DNA of 64,000 bases from positions 1,180,501 through 1,244,500 of the forward strand of contig NZ_QBTZ01000001.1 in the NCBI RefSeq assembly GCF_003058055.1. The letters are read 5' to 3'. Below, one piece after another: positions 9,055-17,897 of the stretch. Every line of letters begins with the position of its first letter. The first letter of the stretch is position 1. Made by a program: the position numbers and the translations under genes. Origin of the DNA: Acidovorax sp. 107 (lineage in GTDB: Bacteria > Pseudomonadota > Gammaproteobacteria > Burkholderiales > Burkholderiaceae_C). The notes beneath the pieces were generated by a model. The model was not told the DNA's origin. It did not search any database and worked only from the letters and a program-made list of their open reading frames with translations.

Positions 9055-10682
9055 CCGCCACGGCCATGACTCCTTTGTTGCAGGTGCAGGACCTGCATGT
9101 GCGCTTCGGCTCCAAAGAGGTGGTGCGCGGCGTCAACTTCACGTTGGCCGCAGGCGAAAAGCTCGCGCTGGTGGGCGAGTCCGGCTCGGGCAAGACCATC
9201 ACCGCCCTGAGCTTGTTGCGCCTGGCGGGCAATGCCGCCATCACCGGCCAGGCCCTGCTGCAAGGGCGGGGCGACCTGCTGGCGATGACCGAGCGCGAGA
9301 TGCGCGGCGTGCGCGGGGGCGATATCGCCATGGTGTTCCAGGAGCCCATGACCGCGCTCAACCCGCTGATGACAATTGGCCAGCAGATTGCCGAGATCCT
9401 GCTGCTCAAGAAGGGCCTCACCGGTGCCCAGTGCGCGCAAGCCGCCATCGATCTGCTGGCGCAAACCGGCATCCCCGAGCCTGCGCGTCGCGCCAACAGC
9501 TTTCCGCACCAGCTCAGCGGCGGCCAGCGCCAGCGCGCCATGATCGCCATGGCCCTGGCCAGCAGCCCCAAGCTCTTGCTGGCCGACGAGCCCACCACCG
9601 CGCTCGATGTGACCCTGCGCGGCCAGATCCTGGACTTGTTGAGCGACCTGCAGCGCCAGACCGGCATGGCCGTGCTGCTGATCACGCACGACCTGAACCT
9701 GGTGCGCCGCTTCGCCGATCGCGTGGCGGTGATGGAGCAGGGCGTGCTGGTAGAGCAGGGGCCGGTGGCCGAGGTCTTCGGCGCACCCCAGCATGCCTAC
9801 ACCCGCCGCCTGATCGCCAGCCAGCCGCGCCGCGACGTGATCGAGTCCGACCCGCCCTCAGGCACCGCGCCCGTGGTGCAGACGCAAGACCTGCGCGTGG
9901 TCTACCCCACGCCGCTGCCGGGCATCAAGGGCTGGTTCCAAAAGGGCGAGTTTGTGGCGGTGCAGGGCGCCACCTTGCAATTGCTGCCCGGCCAGACGCT
10001 GGGCGTGGTGGGCGAATCCGGCTCGGGCAAGTCCACGCTGGCCCAGGCCATCCTGGGACTGCTGCCCTCGACGGGGCAACTGCAGGTGGGGGGGCAGGCG
10101 TGGCAGCAGCCCGCCATGCGCAACACGCCCACCAACCAGCAGCTGCGTCGTCGGGTGCAGGTGGTGTTCCAGGACCCGTTTTCGTCCCTGTCCCCGCGCC
10201 TCACGGTCGAAGAGATCGTGGGCGAGGGCCTGAAGGTGCATGAACCCGCGCTCACCGTGGCCCAGCGCCGCGCGCGTGTCGAGGCTGCGCTGGAAGAGGT
10301 GGGCCTTACCGAGGCGCAGTACCCGCGCCTGCTGGAACGCTATCCGCACGAGTTTTCGGGCGGCCAGCGCCAGCGCCTGGCCATTGCACGCGCCCTCATC
10401 GTGCAGCCCCAGGTGCTGGTGCTCGACGAGCCCACCAGCGCGCTCGATGTGACCATCCAGCAGCAGGTGCTGGGCCTGCTGCAGCGGCTGCAGAAAGAGA
10501 AGGGCCTGAGCTACCTGCTGATTACCCACGATGTGGATGTGATCCGCGCCATGGCGCACGATGTGGTGGTGATGAAGGATGGCGCCGTGCTGGAAGGCGG
10601 CAGCGTGGCCGATGTGCTCGATGCGCCCCAGCACCCCTACACCCAGCGGCTGGTAGCGGCAGCCACTGTGCCTGGTGGGTAA
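9051..10682 (+). CDS. yejF: Peptide ABC transporter ATPase YejF (two ABC domains)
   Basis: Energises the YejABE importer. The 543-residue protein has two complete ATPase domains in tandem: Walker A GESGSGKT near 41-48, signature LSGGQRQR and Walker B LLLADEP in the first; Walker A GESGSGKS near 321-328, signature FSGGQRQR and VLVLDEP in the second. Fusion of both ABC domains in one chain is the hallmark of YejF as against the split DppD/DppF pairs. I chose GTG 9051 because it overlaps the yejE stop as GTGA, which suggests translational coupling; ATG 9066 is an alternative. Last gene of the operon. Confidence 0.94.
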   Translation: MTATAMTPLLQVQDLHVRFGSKEVVRGVNFTLAAGEKLALVGESGSGKTITALSLLRLAGNAAITGQALLQGRGDLLAMTEREMRGVRGGDIAMVFQEPMTALNPLMTIGQQIAEILLLKKGLTGAQCAQAAIDLLAQTGIPEPARRANSFPHQLSGGQRQRAMIAMALASSPKLLLADEPTTALDVTLRGQILDLLSDLQRQTGMAVLLITHDLNLVRRFADRVAVMEQGVLVEQGPVAEVFGAPQHAYTRRLIASQPRRDVIESDPPSGTAPVVQTQDLRVVYPTPLPGIKGWFQKGEFVAVQGATLQLLPGQTLGVVGESGSGKSTLAQAILGLLPSTGQLQVGGQAWQQPAMRNTPTNQQLRRRVQVVFQDPFSSLSPRLTVEEIVGEGLKVHEPALTVAQRRARVEAALEEVGLTEAQYPRLLERYPHEFSGGQRQRLAIARALIVQPQVLVLDEPTSALDVTIQQQVLGLLQRLQKEKGLSYLLITHDVDVIRAMAHDVVVMKDGAVLEGGSVADVLDAPQHPYTQRLVAAATVPGG

Positions 10683-10690
10683 ATTTCGAT

Positions 10691-10745
10691 CCAAATCTGC
10701 TGCAGGCGCTAGTGAAATATGCGTCGAATGCTATCAAATTTGATT
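10691..10745 (-). repeat. Dispersed intergenic repeat, copy 2
   Basis: Read on the minus strand this begins TTTGATAGC and continues to CACTAGCGCC and TGCAG, matching the order of blocks in the copies at 25924 and 60866. It lies between yejF and the lipocalin gene, both of which read toward it. Confidence 0.6.
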
Positions 10746-10821
10746 GTTCGGCACCGTCGGCAACGCCGTGATGCCCCTGCACCTCGTCTCCCTGATGCGG
10801 GCACGCCCCGCCGTGCGCCGC

Positions 10822-11424
10822 TCAGGTCCTGACGGCTGCACGGCGCGCATGCTGCTCCGCGGCGGGCTGTGCCCAGACGATCTTGCTCACATCCACCCCC
10901 AGGGCCTGTGCGCGCTCCATCAGGTGCTCGCGCACATGCCAGGGCAGGGTGGGGGTGCGTGACAACACCCACACATAGTCGGTGCTGGAGCCCACCACCA
11001 TGGCCCACTGGTAGTTTTCGTCCAGCGCCACCACGTTGTAGCCGCCATAGAACGGCCCGAAGAACGACACCTTGAGGGCGGCACGGTCTGGGCTGCCCAC
11101 AAACTCGGCGCGACCCTCGGCCTCTTTCCACTGCTTGCGCACCGGGTCGTACCCCCGGTTCACCACCTTGATGGTGTTGTCGGCGTTGCGGCTGTAGGTG
11201 GCGGTGGTGAGGGACAGGCCCCGCTCGAACGAGTTTTCGATCCGGGCGACCTCGTGCCAGTGCCCCGCGTAGCGATCCACATCAAAGCCTGCCACGGGCT
11301 GGATGCCCTCCGGCGTGCGAGGGGTGGAGCAGGCCGAAAGCACCAGCAGGGCCACCATGGCGGTGGCGCCTCCGACCAGCAGGCGCCAGTGGGCGCGGGG
11401 CAGCAGGCTGCGTCGTGAGTGCAT
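10822..11424 (-). CDS. blc: Outer-membrane lipocalin lipoprotein (Blc type)
   Basis: Bacterial lipocalin that binds lipids or other hydrophobic ligands at the outer membrane; in E. coli Blc is induced under envelope stress. The 200-residue precursor has a lipoprotein signal with lipobox LSAC and lipidated Cys32. The first lipocalin motif appears as DVDRYAGHWHEVARIENSFE (Gly-x-Trp type, near 48-67), followed by NRGYD near 91-95 and YVWVLSRTPTLP near 149-160. Extra residues at both ends exceed the usual 177. It is monocistronic, with CTCCTG (reverse complement CAGGAG) just upstream. Confidence 0.93.
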   Translation of the reverse strand: MHSRRSLLPRAHWRLLVGGATAMVALLVLSACSTPRTPEGIQPVAGFDVDRYAGHWHEVARIENSFERGLSLTTATYSRNADNTIKVVNRGYDPVRKQWKEAEGRAEFVGSPDRAALKVSFFGPFYGGYNVVALDENYQWAMVVGSSTDYVWVLSRTPTLPWHVREHLMERAQALGVDVSKIVWAQPAAEQHARRAAVRT

Positions 11425-11671
11425 GGGGTTCTCCTGAAGGGTAAAAATGAGACGCCTTGGCCTCAGGCAGGGGGAAGGCGCTGGCTGGCACAGTGCCCGG
11501 CCGGTGTCTCAATGTAGGCAGAGGCAACGCCGCCGTTTGTAGGTGGGTGCTGGCAACCGGTGTCGGCGTAGGTGGGCGCAAGCGTCGGGCCCATGTCCCA
11601 ACCAATCCGCCTGTGCGGTTGCGTACCTTGCGCCGCCGTGAAAAGATGCCCCCACCCCTTCAGGAGTTGCC

Positions 11672-12301
11672 ATGTCCCTTCCCGTACCTTCACGCTTGCC
11701 TGGGGCGCGGGCCCCGTCTGCAGAGGGGCTGGCCTTTGACATTGCCGCGCTGTACCGGCGCGCGCATGGGCAGGTGGTTACGCCGGGTACCGTGGTCACG
11801 GCCCTGCATCTGGGGCACGAACGCAGCCTCATGGCCACTGGGCAAGATCCTGCGTCACCCTCGGTGGTGTTGGAGCTTGCCCTGGGTAGTGCACAAACTG
11901 CGCGCGACTTTTTTCGCAAGGCACTCCCCACGCCGCTGGAGCTGGAAACCGCCATCGCCTGGGTGGAGGACGAGGTCCATGCCGCTCACCGACGCCACCA
12001 TGACTGGGTGGCCGACAACGTCGCCGTGGTGACCTGTTCCACAGACCCTTCCCTCCACGAGGTGGCGACCTTGGCGGGAATCGCCCAGGGGCCCACGCGG
12101 GTGCTGCCGCTGGACGCGATGGAGCGGCTGTTCAATCGCCTGGCCGCCGTAGCGCAGGGTCGCCCTGCGGCGCACGAGGGATTGCCCGAGCGCGCGGACT
12201 TTGCGGCCACCGTGCTGGTCCTGCGCGAGCTCATGCATCACATGCCTTTTGCGGCCGTGGTGTTGCTGGAGGCCGACAGCCTGCCATCTGCTCCCGGGTG
12301 A
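11672..12301 (+). CDS. Hypothetical protein, 209 residues
   Basis: I do not recognise a family. The start ATG 11672 has a good ribosome site (TCAGGAG, 7 bases upstream). The chain is soluble, without signal peptide or membrane helix, mainly Ala/Leu-rich helices, and has several His residues (HRRHHDW near 105-111). Codon use and third-position GC agree with neighbouring genes, which supports a real gene. It sits between divergent lipocalin and a downstream lipoprotein gene, with a 130-base gap, so context does not give a role. Confidence 0.7.
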   Translation: MSLPVPSRLPGARAPSAEGLAFDIAALYRRAHGQVVTPGTVVTALHLGHERSLMATGQDPASPSVVLELALGSAQTARDFFRKALPTPLELETAIAWVEDEVHAAHRRHHDWVADNVAVVTCSTDPSLHEVATLAGIAQGPTRVLPLDAMERLFNRLAAVAQGRPAAHEGLPERADFAATVLVLRELMHHMPFAAVVLLEADSLPSAPG

Positions 12302-12433
12302 GGGGTGTTCAACAGCCAACGGTTTGGGCTTCGTCCTACAGGTCGGTCGCGAAGAGTTGCCTACATTCGCGGATGTGAATATTTCACATTTCATGTGATC
12401 CCACTTGGCAACATCTTCTGAAAGAGGCTCCCC

Positions 12434-13594
12434 ATGACCGCGTACCCCTGTGTTCGAACTTTTCTTGGTGTCATTGCCTTGGCAGGACTGGCTGCTTGTG
12501 GAGGCGGTGGCGGTGGTGGGGATGCAGGGGGGACGGGCACCTTGCGCATGGCCCTCACCGATGCACCCAGCTGCGGGTACTCTGCCGTCAATGTCACGGT
12601 GGAAAAAGTCCGGGTCCACCAGAGCAGCAGTGCTGCAGAGACCGACGCAGGATGGTCCGAGATTGTGCTGAGTCCGGCGCGCCGCGTGGATCTGCTGACC
12701 CTGACCAACGGTGTCCTGATGGAGCTGGGCCAGGTGCCGTTGCCCACCGGCAAGTACACGCAAATGCGGCTGGTGCTGGCCAGCAACTCGGGTGCCAACC
12801 CGCTGGCGAACTCCGTAGTCCCCACGGGCCAGGCAGAAACCGCGTTGAAGACGCCCAGCGGCCAGCAGTCCGGGGTCAAGGCGAACGTGAACATCGACAT
12901 TGCCGCCAACAAGATGGCGGACTTCGTGCTCGATTTCGATGCCTGTAAATCCGTGGTGTCGGCGGGCGCCTCCGGTCAGTACCTCCTCAAGCCCGTGGTG
13001 TCGGTTATCCCGCGCTATATCTCGGGGGTGCAAGGCTATGTGGAGCCCGGGGTGGGGGCCAGCGTGTCCTTGCAGTTCAACGGTGAACTGGTCCGTGCCA
13101 CAACGCCTGACAGCACCGGCAAGTTCTTGCTCCAGCCCGTGGCACCGGGCAACTACACGCTGGTTGTGGCAGGTGCAGGCCGCACCACCACGGTCATCGC
13201 CGGGGTGCCGGTGGTTGCTGAAACGGTCACGCCTGTGGGCACCAGCACGGCGCCACTGAGCATCCCGCAATCGCCTGTGGCAACGCTGCAGGGCACAGCG
13301 CCTCTGGATACCCAGGTGCGGGTGCTGCAGTCGCTCACGTCCGTGGGTACGATCGAAGTGGCCGGCCGGGGTGTGGATGGAGTGACCGGGACGTACAGCT
13401 TTGCCGTACCCACGCTCGCACCGCGCGTCGCACCTTATGCTGCACCCCCCAGCGGCCTGACCTTTGCGGCCGATACGGCAGCGGCTGGTCGGTATTCCGT
13501 GCAAGCGCGCCTGGCAGGTTTTGCAGACAAGACCCAGACGCCGCCTGTGCTGAACGCAGGGGACGTGCAAACCGTAGACTTCCGCTTCCCTTGA
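12434..13594 (+). CDS. DUF4382 lipoprotein
   Basis: Predicted outer-membrane lipoprotein of 386 residues. Lipobox LAAC is at about 19-22, followed by a poly-glycine spacer. The region GTLRMALTDAPSC near 35-47 starts the DUF4382 domain, which has a beta-rich fold (ALTDAP is characteristic) and runs to about residue 195. A carboxypeptidase-regulatory-like beta module follows (GKFLLQPVAPGNYTLVVAGA, near 230-250). A second such module is likely near the C terminus. Function of the family is unknown. The gene stands alone with a terminator about 95 bases after its stop. Confidence 0.85.
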   Translation: MTAYPCVRTFLGVIALAGLAACGGGGGGGDAGGTGTLRMALTDAPSCGYSAVNVTVEKVRVHQSSSAAETDAGWSEIVLSPARRVDLLTLTNGVLMELGQVPLPTGKYTQMRLVLASNSGANPLANSVVPTGQAETALKTPSGQQSGVKANVNIDIAANKMADFVLDFDACKSVVSAGASGQYLLKPVVSVIPRYISGVQGYVEPGVGASVSLQFNGELVRATTPDSTGKFLLQPVAPGNYTLVVAGAGRTTTVIAGVPVVAETVTPVGTSTAPLSIPQSPVATLQGTAPLDTQVRVLQSLTSVGTIEVAGRGVDGVTGTYSFAVPTLAPRVAPYAAPPSGLTFAADTAAAGRYSVQARLAGFADKTQTPPVLNAGDVQTVDFRFP

Positions 13595-13917
13595 GTGAAG
13601 ACAGCCCCTTGGGCCAGACCGTCACGCGGTGGGGCCCGAGGCGTTTTCTCTGGTGAAGGCTGCGCAGCCGCTGCCCTCACCACCCAGCCCTGTCGGCGAT
13701 GCATCGCTGTCAGGGCTGATCTTTTTGGTGAGCGCCGACGCGCCGCAGGCTGTTCGAAAAAAAAGCTGCCCGAGGGGGTGGGGCGAAATCGGCCGATGAG
13801 CGTGGAGCGTGGCCGCCCCGGCTGCTTGCATGGGCACGAGTCCGTGCGGCGCGTCCGAGGTGCCCACTCCTTCGTGTGCGCTCCCACCTGACCCCCTGCG
13901 AGATCGCCAACAGGCTC
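13595..13917. other. Intergenic region between DUF4382 and LysR genes
   Basis: 323 bases between convergent genes. It contains the terminator at 13686 and otherwise nothing I can support; short GC-rich open frames on both strands have no ribosome site or recognisable sequence. Confidence 0.6.
13686..13725 (+). terminator. Terminator downstream of DUF4382 lipoprotein gene
   Basis: Nested palindrome: outer arms AGCCCTG / CAGGGCT (13686-13692, 13711-13717) enclose the palindrome GCGATGCATCGC, followed by GATCTTTTT. The short T-run makes it a plausible intrinsic terminator for the plus strand. Confidence 0.7.
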
Positions 13918-14811
13918 TCAGGGTCTGAGCTTCATCACCAGCGCATACAGCGCCTGCGCCGCCATCGACAGGCTTTCGTCCCGCCGTCGCACCAGATAGA
14001 TCTGGCGCGTCAGCCCCGGCAGCGACAGCGGCCGCGTGACCAGCCCCGGCTGGTCAAAGTGGAACAGCGTGAGCGCAGGCACCACGCTGATACCCAGCCC
14101 CGCGCGCACCATGCCCATCACGGTGGCCAGCTGCTCCACCTCCATCAGCGTGTGCATGGCCTGCGGGTGCAGGGCGGCCTCCAGGTACTGGCGCACGCTG
14201 CTGGTGCGCGCCAAGTGGATGAAGGGCCATGCGGCCAGGTCCTGCGCGGTGATGGTCTTGCGGCGGCGGGCGAGCGTGTGGTCGGCCGGGCACACCAGAT
14301 AGAAGTCGTCGCTGCAAAAGGGCTCGGCCTGCAGTGCGGGCGTGTCGGCGCGGATGGCGGCCAGCGCAAAGTCCGCATGGCCGCTGGCCACGCGGTCGAT
14401 GCAGGGCTCGGACAACACATCGGCAATGTCGATCTCGATGCCCGGGTGGGCCGCGCTGTACTGCGCCAGCACGCCCGGCAGCCAGCCTGCCGCGAGCGAC
14501 GGCAGCAGCGCCACGGCCACACGCCCGCGCTGCAGCGTGGCGGCGTCGCGCACGGCGGCCAGGGCGGTGGTGATTTCGGCGCGGATGCGGCGGGCCGACT
14601 CCAGAAAATTCTGCCCCTCGGGGGTCAGGTCCACATGCCGTGTGCTGCGGTCAAACAGGCGCAGGCCCAGGTCGTCCTCCAGCGCGCGGATGAGGGCGCT
14701 GAATGCGGGCTGCGACAGGTGGCACAACGTAGCGGCGCGCGTGAAGCTGCGTTGCTCGGCCAGCGCGAGGAAGGCGTCGAGCTGGCGGCTGGAGAGGTGG
14801 GGGGCGCTCAT
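13918..14811 (-). CDS. LysR-family transcriptional regulator (divergent from AtuA operon)
   Basis: 297-residue LysR-type regulator. The N-terminal winged helix covers about 1-65, with the recognition region SFTRAATLCHLSQPAFSALI near 22-41, followed by the linker helix and a two-lobed co-inducer domain (about 92-295). It lies 106 bases from the divergent AtuA-like gene, a classic LysR arrangement, and the gap contains a perfect inverted repeat that fits a LysR box. It probably controls the 14.9-20 kb operon in response to a pathway acid, and its own gene. Ligand is not inferable. Confidence 0.93.
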   Translation of the reverse strand: MSAPHLSSRQLDAFLALAEQRSFTRAATLCHLSQPAFSALIRALEDDLGLRLFDRSTRHVDLTPEGQNFLESARRIRAEITTALAAVRDAATLQRGRVAVALLPSLAAGWLPGVLAQYSAAHPGIEIDIADVLSEPCIDRVASGHADFALAAIRADTPALQAEPFCSDDFYLVCPADHTLARRRKTITAQDLAAWPFIHLARTSSVRQYLEAALHPQAMHTLMEVEQLATVMGMVRAGLGISVVPALTLFHFDQPGLVTRPLSLPGLTRQIYLVRRRDESLSMAAQALYALVMKLRP

Positions 14812-14828
14812 GCAGGACTGGTGTAATT

Positions 14829-14845
14829 CATCTGATTTTCAGATG
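14829..14845. promoter_or_regulatory. Probable LysR operator in the divergent promoter
   Basis: Perfect 7-bp inverted repeat CATCTGA / TCAGATG with a 3-base spacer, centred in the 106-base gap between the LysR gene and the AtuA-like gene. It contains the T-N11-A pattern of LysR sites (ATCTGATTTTCAGAT). Confidence 0.6.
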
Positions 14846-14917
14846 GATTCATCGTAACAATCGATTTCACAGAATACCGCCATGTTCCTACATTCATGGT
14901 CAGGAGACAACGGATTC

Positions 14918-16282
14918 ATGCCGAACGACCAAAAAACCAAACTGCTGGTGGGCTGCGCCGCCGGCTTCTCGGGCGACCGCACCGACGCGGCCTTGCCCGT
15001 GGTGCAGGCGCTCATCGCCAGCGGCCAGCCTGCGGTGCTCATCTTCGAGACCCTGGCTGAGCGCACGCTGGCCCTGGCCCAGCTGGCGCGCCGCACCGAC
15101 CCCGATGCCGGTTATGAACCCCTGTTGGTGGACCTGCTGCGCCCCGTGCTGGCGCAGTGCCTGGCGCACGGCGTGCGCATCGTCAGCAACTTTGGCGCGG
15201 CCAACCCGCACGGCGCCGCGCGCCGCATCCACGCGCTGGCGGCTGAGCTGGGCCTGGCCCGTCCGCGCATTGCTGTGCTGCAGGGCGACGACCTGAGCGG
15301 CCCTGAACACCGCGCGCTGCTGCAGGGCGCGCTGGGCAGCGCGATGCCCACCGAGCCCATCGTCAGCGCCAATGCCTACATCGGCGCGCAGGTCATTGCC
15401 GATGCGCTGCGCGCCGGTGCCGACATCGTGGTCTGTGGCCGTGTGGCCGACCCATCACTGGTGCTGGGCCCGGCGCTGGCGCACTACGACTGGGCGCTGG
15501 ACGACTGGGACCGGCTGGCCCGCGCCACCATGGCCGGGCATTTGCTGGAATGCGGCGCACAGGTCACAGGCGGCTACTTTGCCGACCCTGGCTATAAGGA
15601 TGTGCCGGGCCTGGCGCACCTGGGCTACCCGATTGCCGAGATCGACGCCAATGGCCACTGCACCATCACCAAGCCTCCGAGCACGGGCGGCTGCATCACC
15701 GAACGCACGGTGAAGGAACAGCTGCTGTACGAGCTGCACGACCCGGCGGCCTACCTCACGCCCGACGTGGTGGCCGACATCACCACCGCCCGCGTGACCA
15801 CCGTAGGCACCGATACCGTGAGGCTGGAAGGCGTGCAGGGCCACGCGCGGCCTGCCACGCTCAAGGTCAACGTGTGTTTTGAATCCGGCTGGTTTGCCGA
15901 GGGCGAAATCTCCTACGCCGGCCCGCGTGCCGAAGCCCGCGCACGGCTGGCGGGCGAGGTGCTGCGCGAGCGCTTGCAGGGCCTGGGCCCGTTGCGCATC
16001 GACCTGATTGGCGTCACCAGCATTTTTGGCGACGACACCAGCCGCTGGCTGGATACACCCGCCCACAGCAACGACGAAGCAAGCGATGTGCGCCTGCGCG
16101 TGGCCCTGCAACACCGAGGCCACGCCAGCGCCCAGCGCCTGGTGCGAGAGGTGACTGCGCTCTACACCTGCGGCCCCGCAGGGGGCGGCGGCGTGCGCAC
16201 GGCGATGCGGCCGCGCCTGGGCACCGTGTCGTGCCTGGTGCCGCGCGAGGCGGTGGCCGTTTACTTCGAGATGGTGGATTGA
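14918..16282 (+). CDS. AtuA-family (DUF1446) protein, N-terminal part as separate gene
   Basis: Member of the AtuA/DUF1446 family, named for acyclic terpene utilisation in Pseudomonas but found in many acid-degradation clusters; the catalytic role is not established. The 454-residue product has the N-terminal GCAAGFSGDRTDAA motif (about 8-21), NFGAANPHGAA near 92-102, VSANAYIGAQ near 148-157, VCGRVADPSL near 172-181 and GGCITERTVKEQL near 256-268. The usual C-terminal ferredoxin-like domain is absent here and is coded by the next gene. Start ATG 14918 has AGGAG upstream. Confidence 0.85.
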   Translation: MPNDQKTKLLVGCAAGFSGDRTDAALPVVQALIASGQPAVLIFETLAERTLALAQLARRTDPDAGYEPLLVDLLRPVLAQCLAHGVRIVSNFGAANPHGAARRIHALAAELGLARPRIAVLQGDDLSGPEHRALLQGALGSAMPTEPIVSANAYIGAQVIADALRAGADIVVCGRVADPSLVLGPALAHYDWALDDWDRLARATMAGHLLECGAQVTGGYFADPGYKDVPGLAHLGYPIAEIDANGHCTITKPPSTGGCITERTVKEQLLYELHDPAAYLTPDVVADITTARVTTVGTDTVRLEGVQGHARPATLKVNVCFESGWFAEGEISYAGPRAEARARLAGEVLRERLQGLGPLRIDLIGVTSIFGDDTSRWLDTPAHSNDEASDVRLRVALQHRGHASAQRLVREVTALYTCGPAGGGGVRTAMRPRLGTVSCLVPREAVAVYFEMVD

Positions 16283-16293
16283 GGACTCAAGCC

Positions 16294-16665
16294 ATGACCA
16301 CTATGCACCCTACCGTCACTGTTCCCTTGTATCGCCTGGCCCACAGCCGCACCGGCGACAAAGGCAACCGTTCCAACATCAGCGTCATCGCCTGGCACCC
16401 CGCGCTGTGGGATGTGCTGGTCGATCAGGTCACCGAAGCCGCCGTGGCGCAGCAGTTTGCGCAGCGCCGCCCGCGCCAGGTCACGCGCTACCTGCTGCCG
16501 CAACTGCAGGCCATGAACATCGTGCTGGACGACGTGCTCGACGGCGGCGTGAACGATTCGCTCAACCTCGACAGCCACGGCAAGGCGTTGAGCTACCTGC
16601 TGCTCGATATGCCTATCACTGTGCCCGCCAATCTGGCGCCGCATTTTGGCGGTCCCACGGCCTAG
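16294..16665 (+). CDS. AtuA C-terminal-domain-like protein
   Basis: 123-residue protein matching the C-terminal domain of full-length AtuA/DUF1446 proteins: LYRLAHSRTGDKGNRSNISV (near 11-30) is the hallmark, and GVNDSLNLDSHGKALS lies near 87-102. It follows the N-terminal-part gene by 11 bases, so the two chains probably form one functional unit from split genes. Start ATG 16294 is preceded by GAGGA. Confidence 0.82.
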   Translation: MTTMHPTVTVPLYRLAHSRTGDKGNRSNISVIAWHPALWDVLVDQVTEAAVAQQFAQRRPRQVTRYLLPQLQAMNIVLDDVLDGGVNDSLNLDSHGKALSYLLLDMPITVPANLAPHFGGPTA

Positions 16666-16709
16666 ACCTCCCCTTTCGCTTTTCATCCATACCAACACCA
16701 GGAGACAAC

Positions 16710-17702
16710 ATGACCCATTCATCCCCCCGCCGCGCTCTGCTCGCCACTGCCGCCGTGCTGGCGCTGGGCGCACTACACGCCCCCGCTGCGCTGGCCCAGG
16801 CAGCCGGTGCCTACCCCGCCAAGGCCATCACCTTCGTCGTGCCCTTTGCTGCAGGCAGCGCCACCGACCAGCTGGCCCGCGCGCTGGGCCAGTCGATCAC
16901 CAACGACACCAAGCAGCCCGTGGTCATCGACAACAAGGCGGGCGCCAGCGGCATGATCGCCGCGTCGGCCGTGGCCAAGTCGGCGGCCGATGGCTACAGC
17001 GTGCTCATCACCACCAACACCACCCACGCCGCCAACGAGCACCTGTACAAAAAACTCTCGTACGACCCGGTGAAGGACTTTGCACCCGTCACCGGTCTGG
17101 GTAAGGGCGGCCAGGTGCTGGTGGTCAACGCCAGCGCGCCGTACAAGAACGTGGGCGAGCTGCTGGCCTTTGCCAAAAAGAACCCCGGCAAGCTCAGCTT
17201 TGGCAGCGGCAGCTCATCGAGCCGCATGGCGGGCGAAATGCTCAAGCAGCTGGCGGGCGTGGACATCCTGCACGTGCCCTACAAGAGCAACCCGCTCGCC
17301 ATCACCGACCTGCTGGGCGGGCAGATCGACCTGATGATCACCGATACCTCCACCGGCGTGCCGCAGGTCAAGGCGGGCAAGCTGCGCGCGCTGGGCTACT
17401 CCACGCAAAAGCGCAGCAACCAGCTGCCTGACGTGCCCACCATCGACGAGGCGGGCGTGAAGGGCTACGACATGGGCTACTGGTTTGCGGCCTACGTGCC
17501 AGCCAACACGCCCGCGCCCGTGGTGGCGCGCCTCAACGAGCTGCTCTTGGCCGCCACCAAGAGCGCGGCGGCCAAGAGCTTCTACGACAACGCCGGCTCC
17601 GAAGCCTGGACCACCACGCCCGATGAACTCGCCAAGTTCCAGTCCGCCGAAACCCAGAAGTGGGGCAAGGTGATCAAGGCCGCAGGTATCGAGGCCGAAT
17701 AA
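16710..17702 (+). CDS. Bug-family tripartite tricarboxylate transporter receptor (TctC-like)
   Basis: Periplasmic carboxylate-binding protein of 330 residues. The signal peptide ends ALA|Q at about 30. Family signatures are YPAKAITFVVPFAAGSATD near 34-52, VVIDNKAGASGMIAA near 71-85, the DPVKDFAPVT stretch near 118-127, and DLMITDTSTGVPQVKAGKLR near 208-227. Burkholderiales carry many such receptors without adjacent membrane subunits, and none are here. It probably binds the carboxylic acid consumed by the AtuA-linked pathway. ATG 16710 follows CCAGGAGACAAC. Confidence 0.93.
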   Translation: MTHSSPRRALLATAAVLALGALHAPAALAQAAGAYPAKAITFVVPFAAGSATDQLARALGQSITNDTKQPVVIDNKAGASGMIAASAVAKSAADGYSVLITTNTTHAANEHLYKKLSYDPVKDFAPVTGLGKGGQVLVVNASAPYKNVGELLAFAKKNPGKLSFGSGSSSSRMAGEMLKQLAGVDILHVPYKSNPLAITDLLGGQIDLMITDTSTGVPQVKAGKLRALGYSTQKRSNQLPDVPTIDEAGVKGYDMGYWFAAYVPANTPAPVVARLNELLLAATKSAAAKSFYDNAGSEAWTTTPDELAKFQSAETQKWGKVIKAAGIEAE

Positions 17703-17897
17703 GCCACCGGCCCACCCACAGGCTCACCAACCAGGCCCACCCACCGGGCCGTTTCATTCCCGTTTTGCTTCTCTCAGCCTGCCTTGGTTGGCAGGTCTGG
17801 GCGAAGCCTTGCCCGCGCGCAGCGCAACAGACGCTGCCGTTTTGTTCCAGAGCCGTTTCAGCGGCCCGCACCACCACCATCCAAGGAGACAGACACC

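Noticed and set aside
13595..13891. Frame of 98 codons after the DUF4382 gene
   Set aside because: It runs across the terminator hairpin and is rich in Arg/Ala/Gly, typical of non-coding GC-rich DNA.
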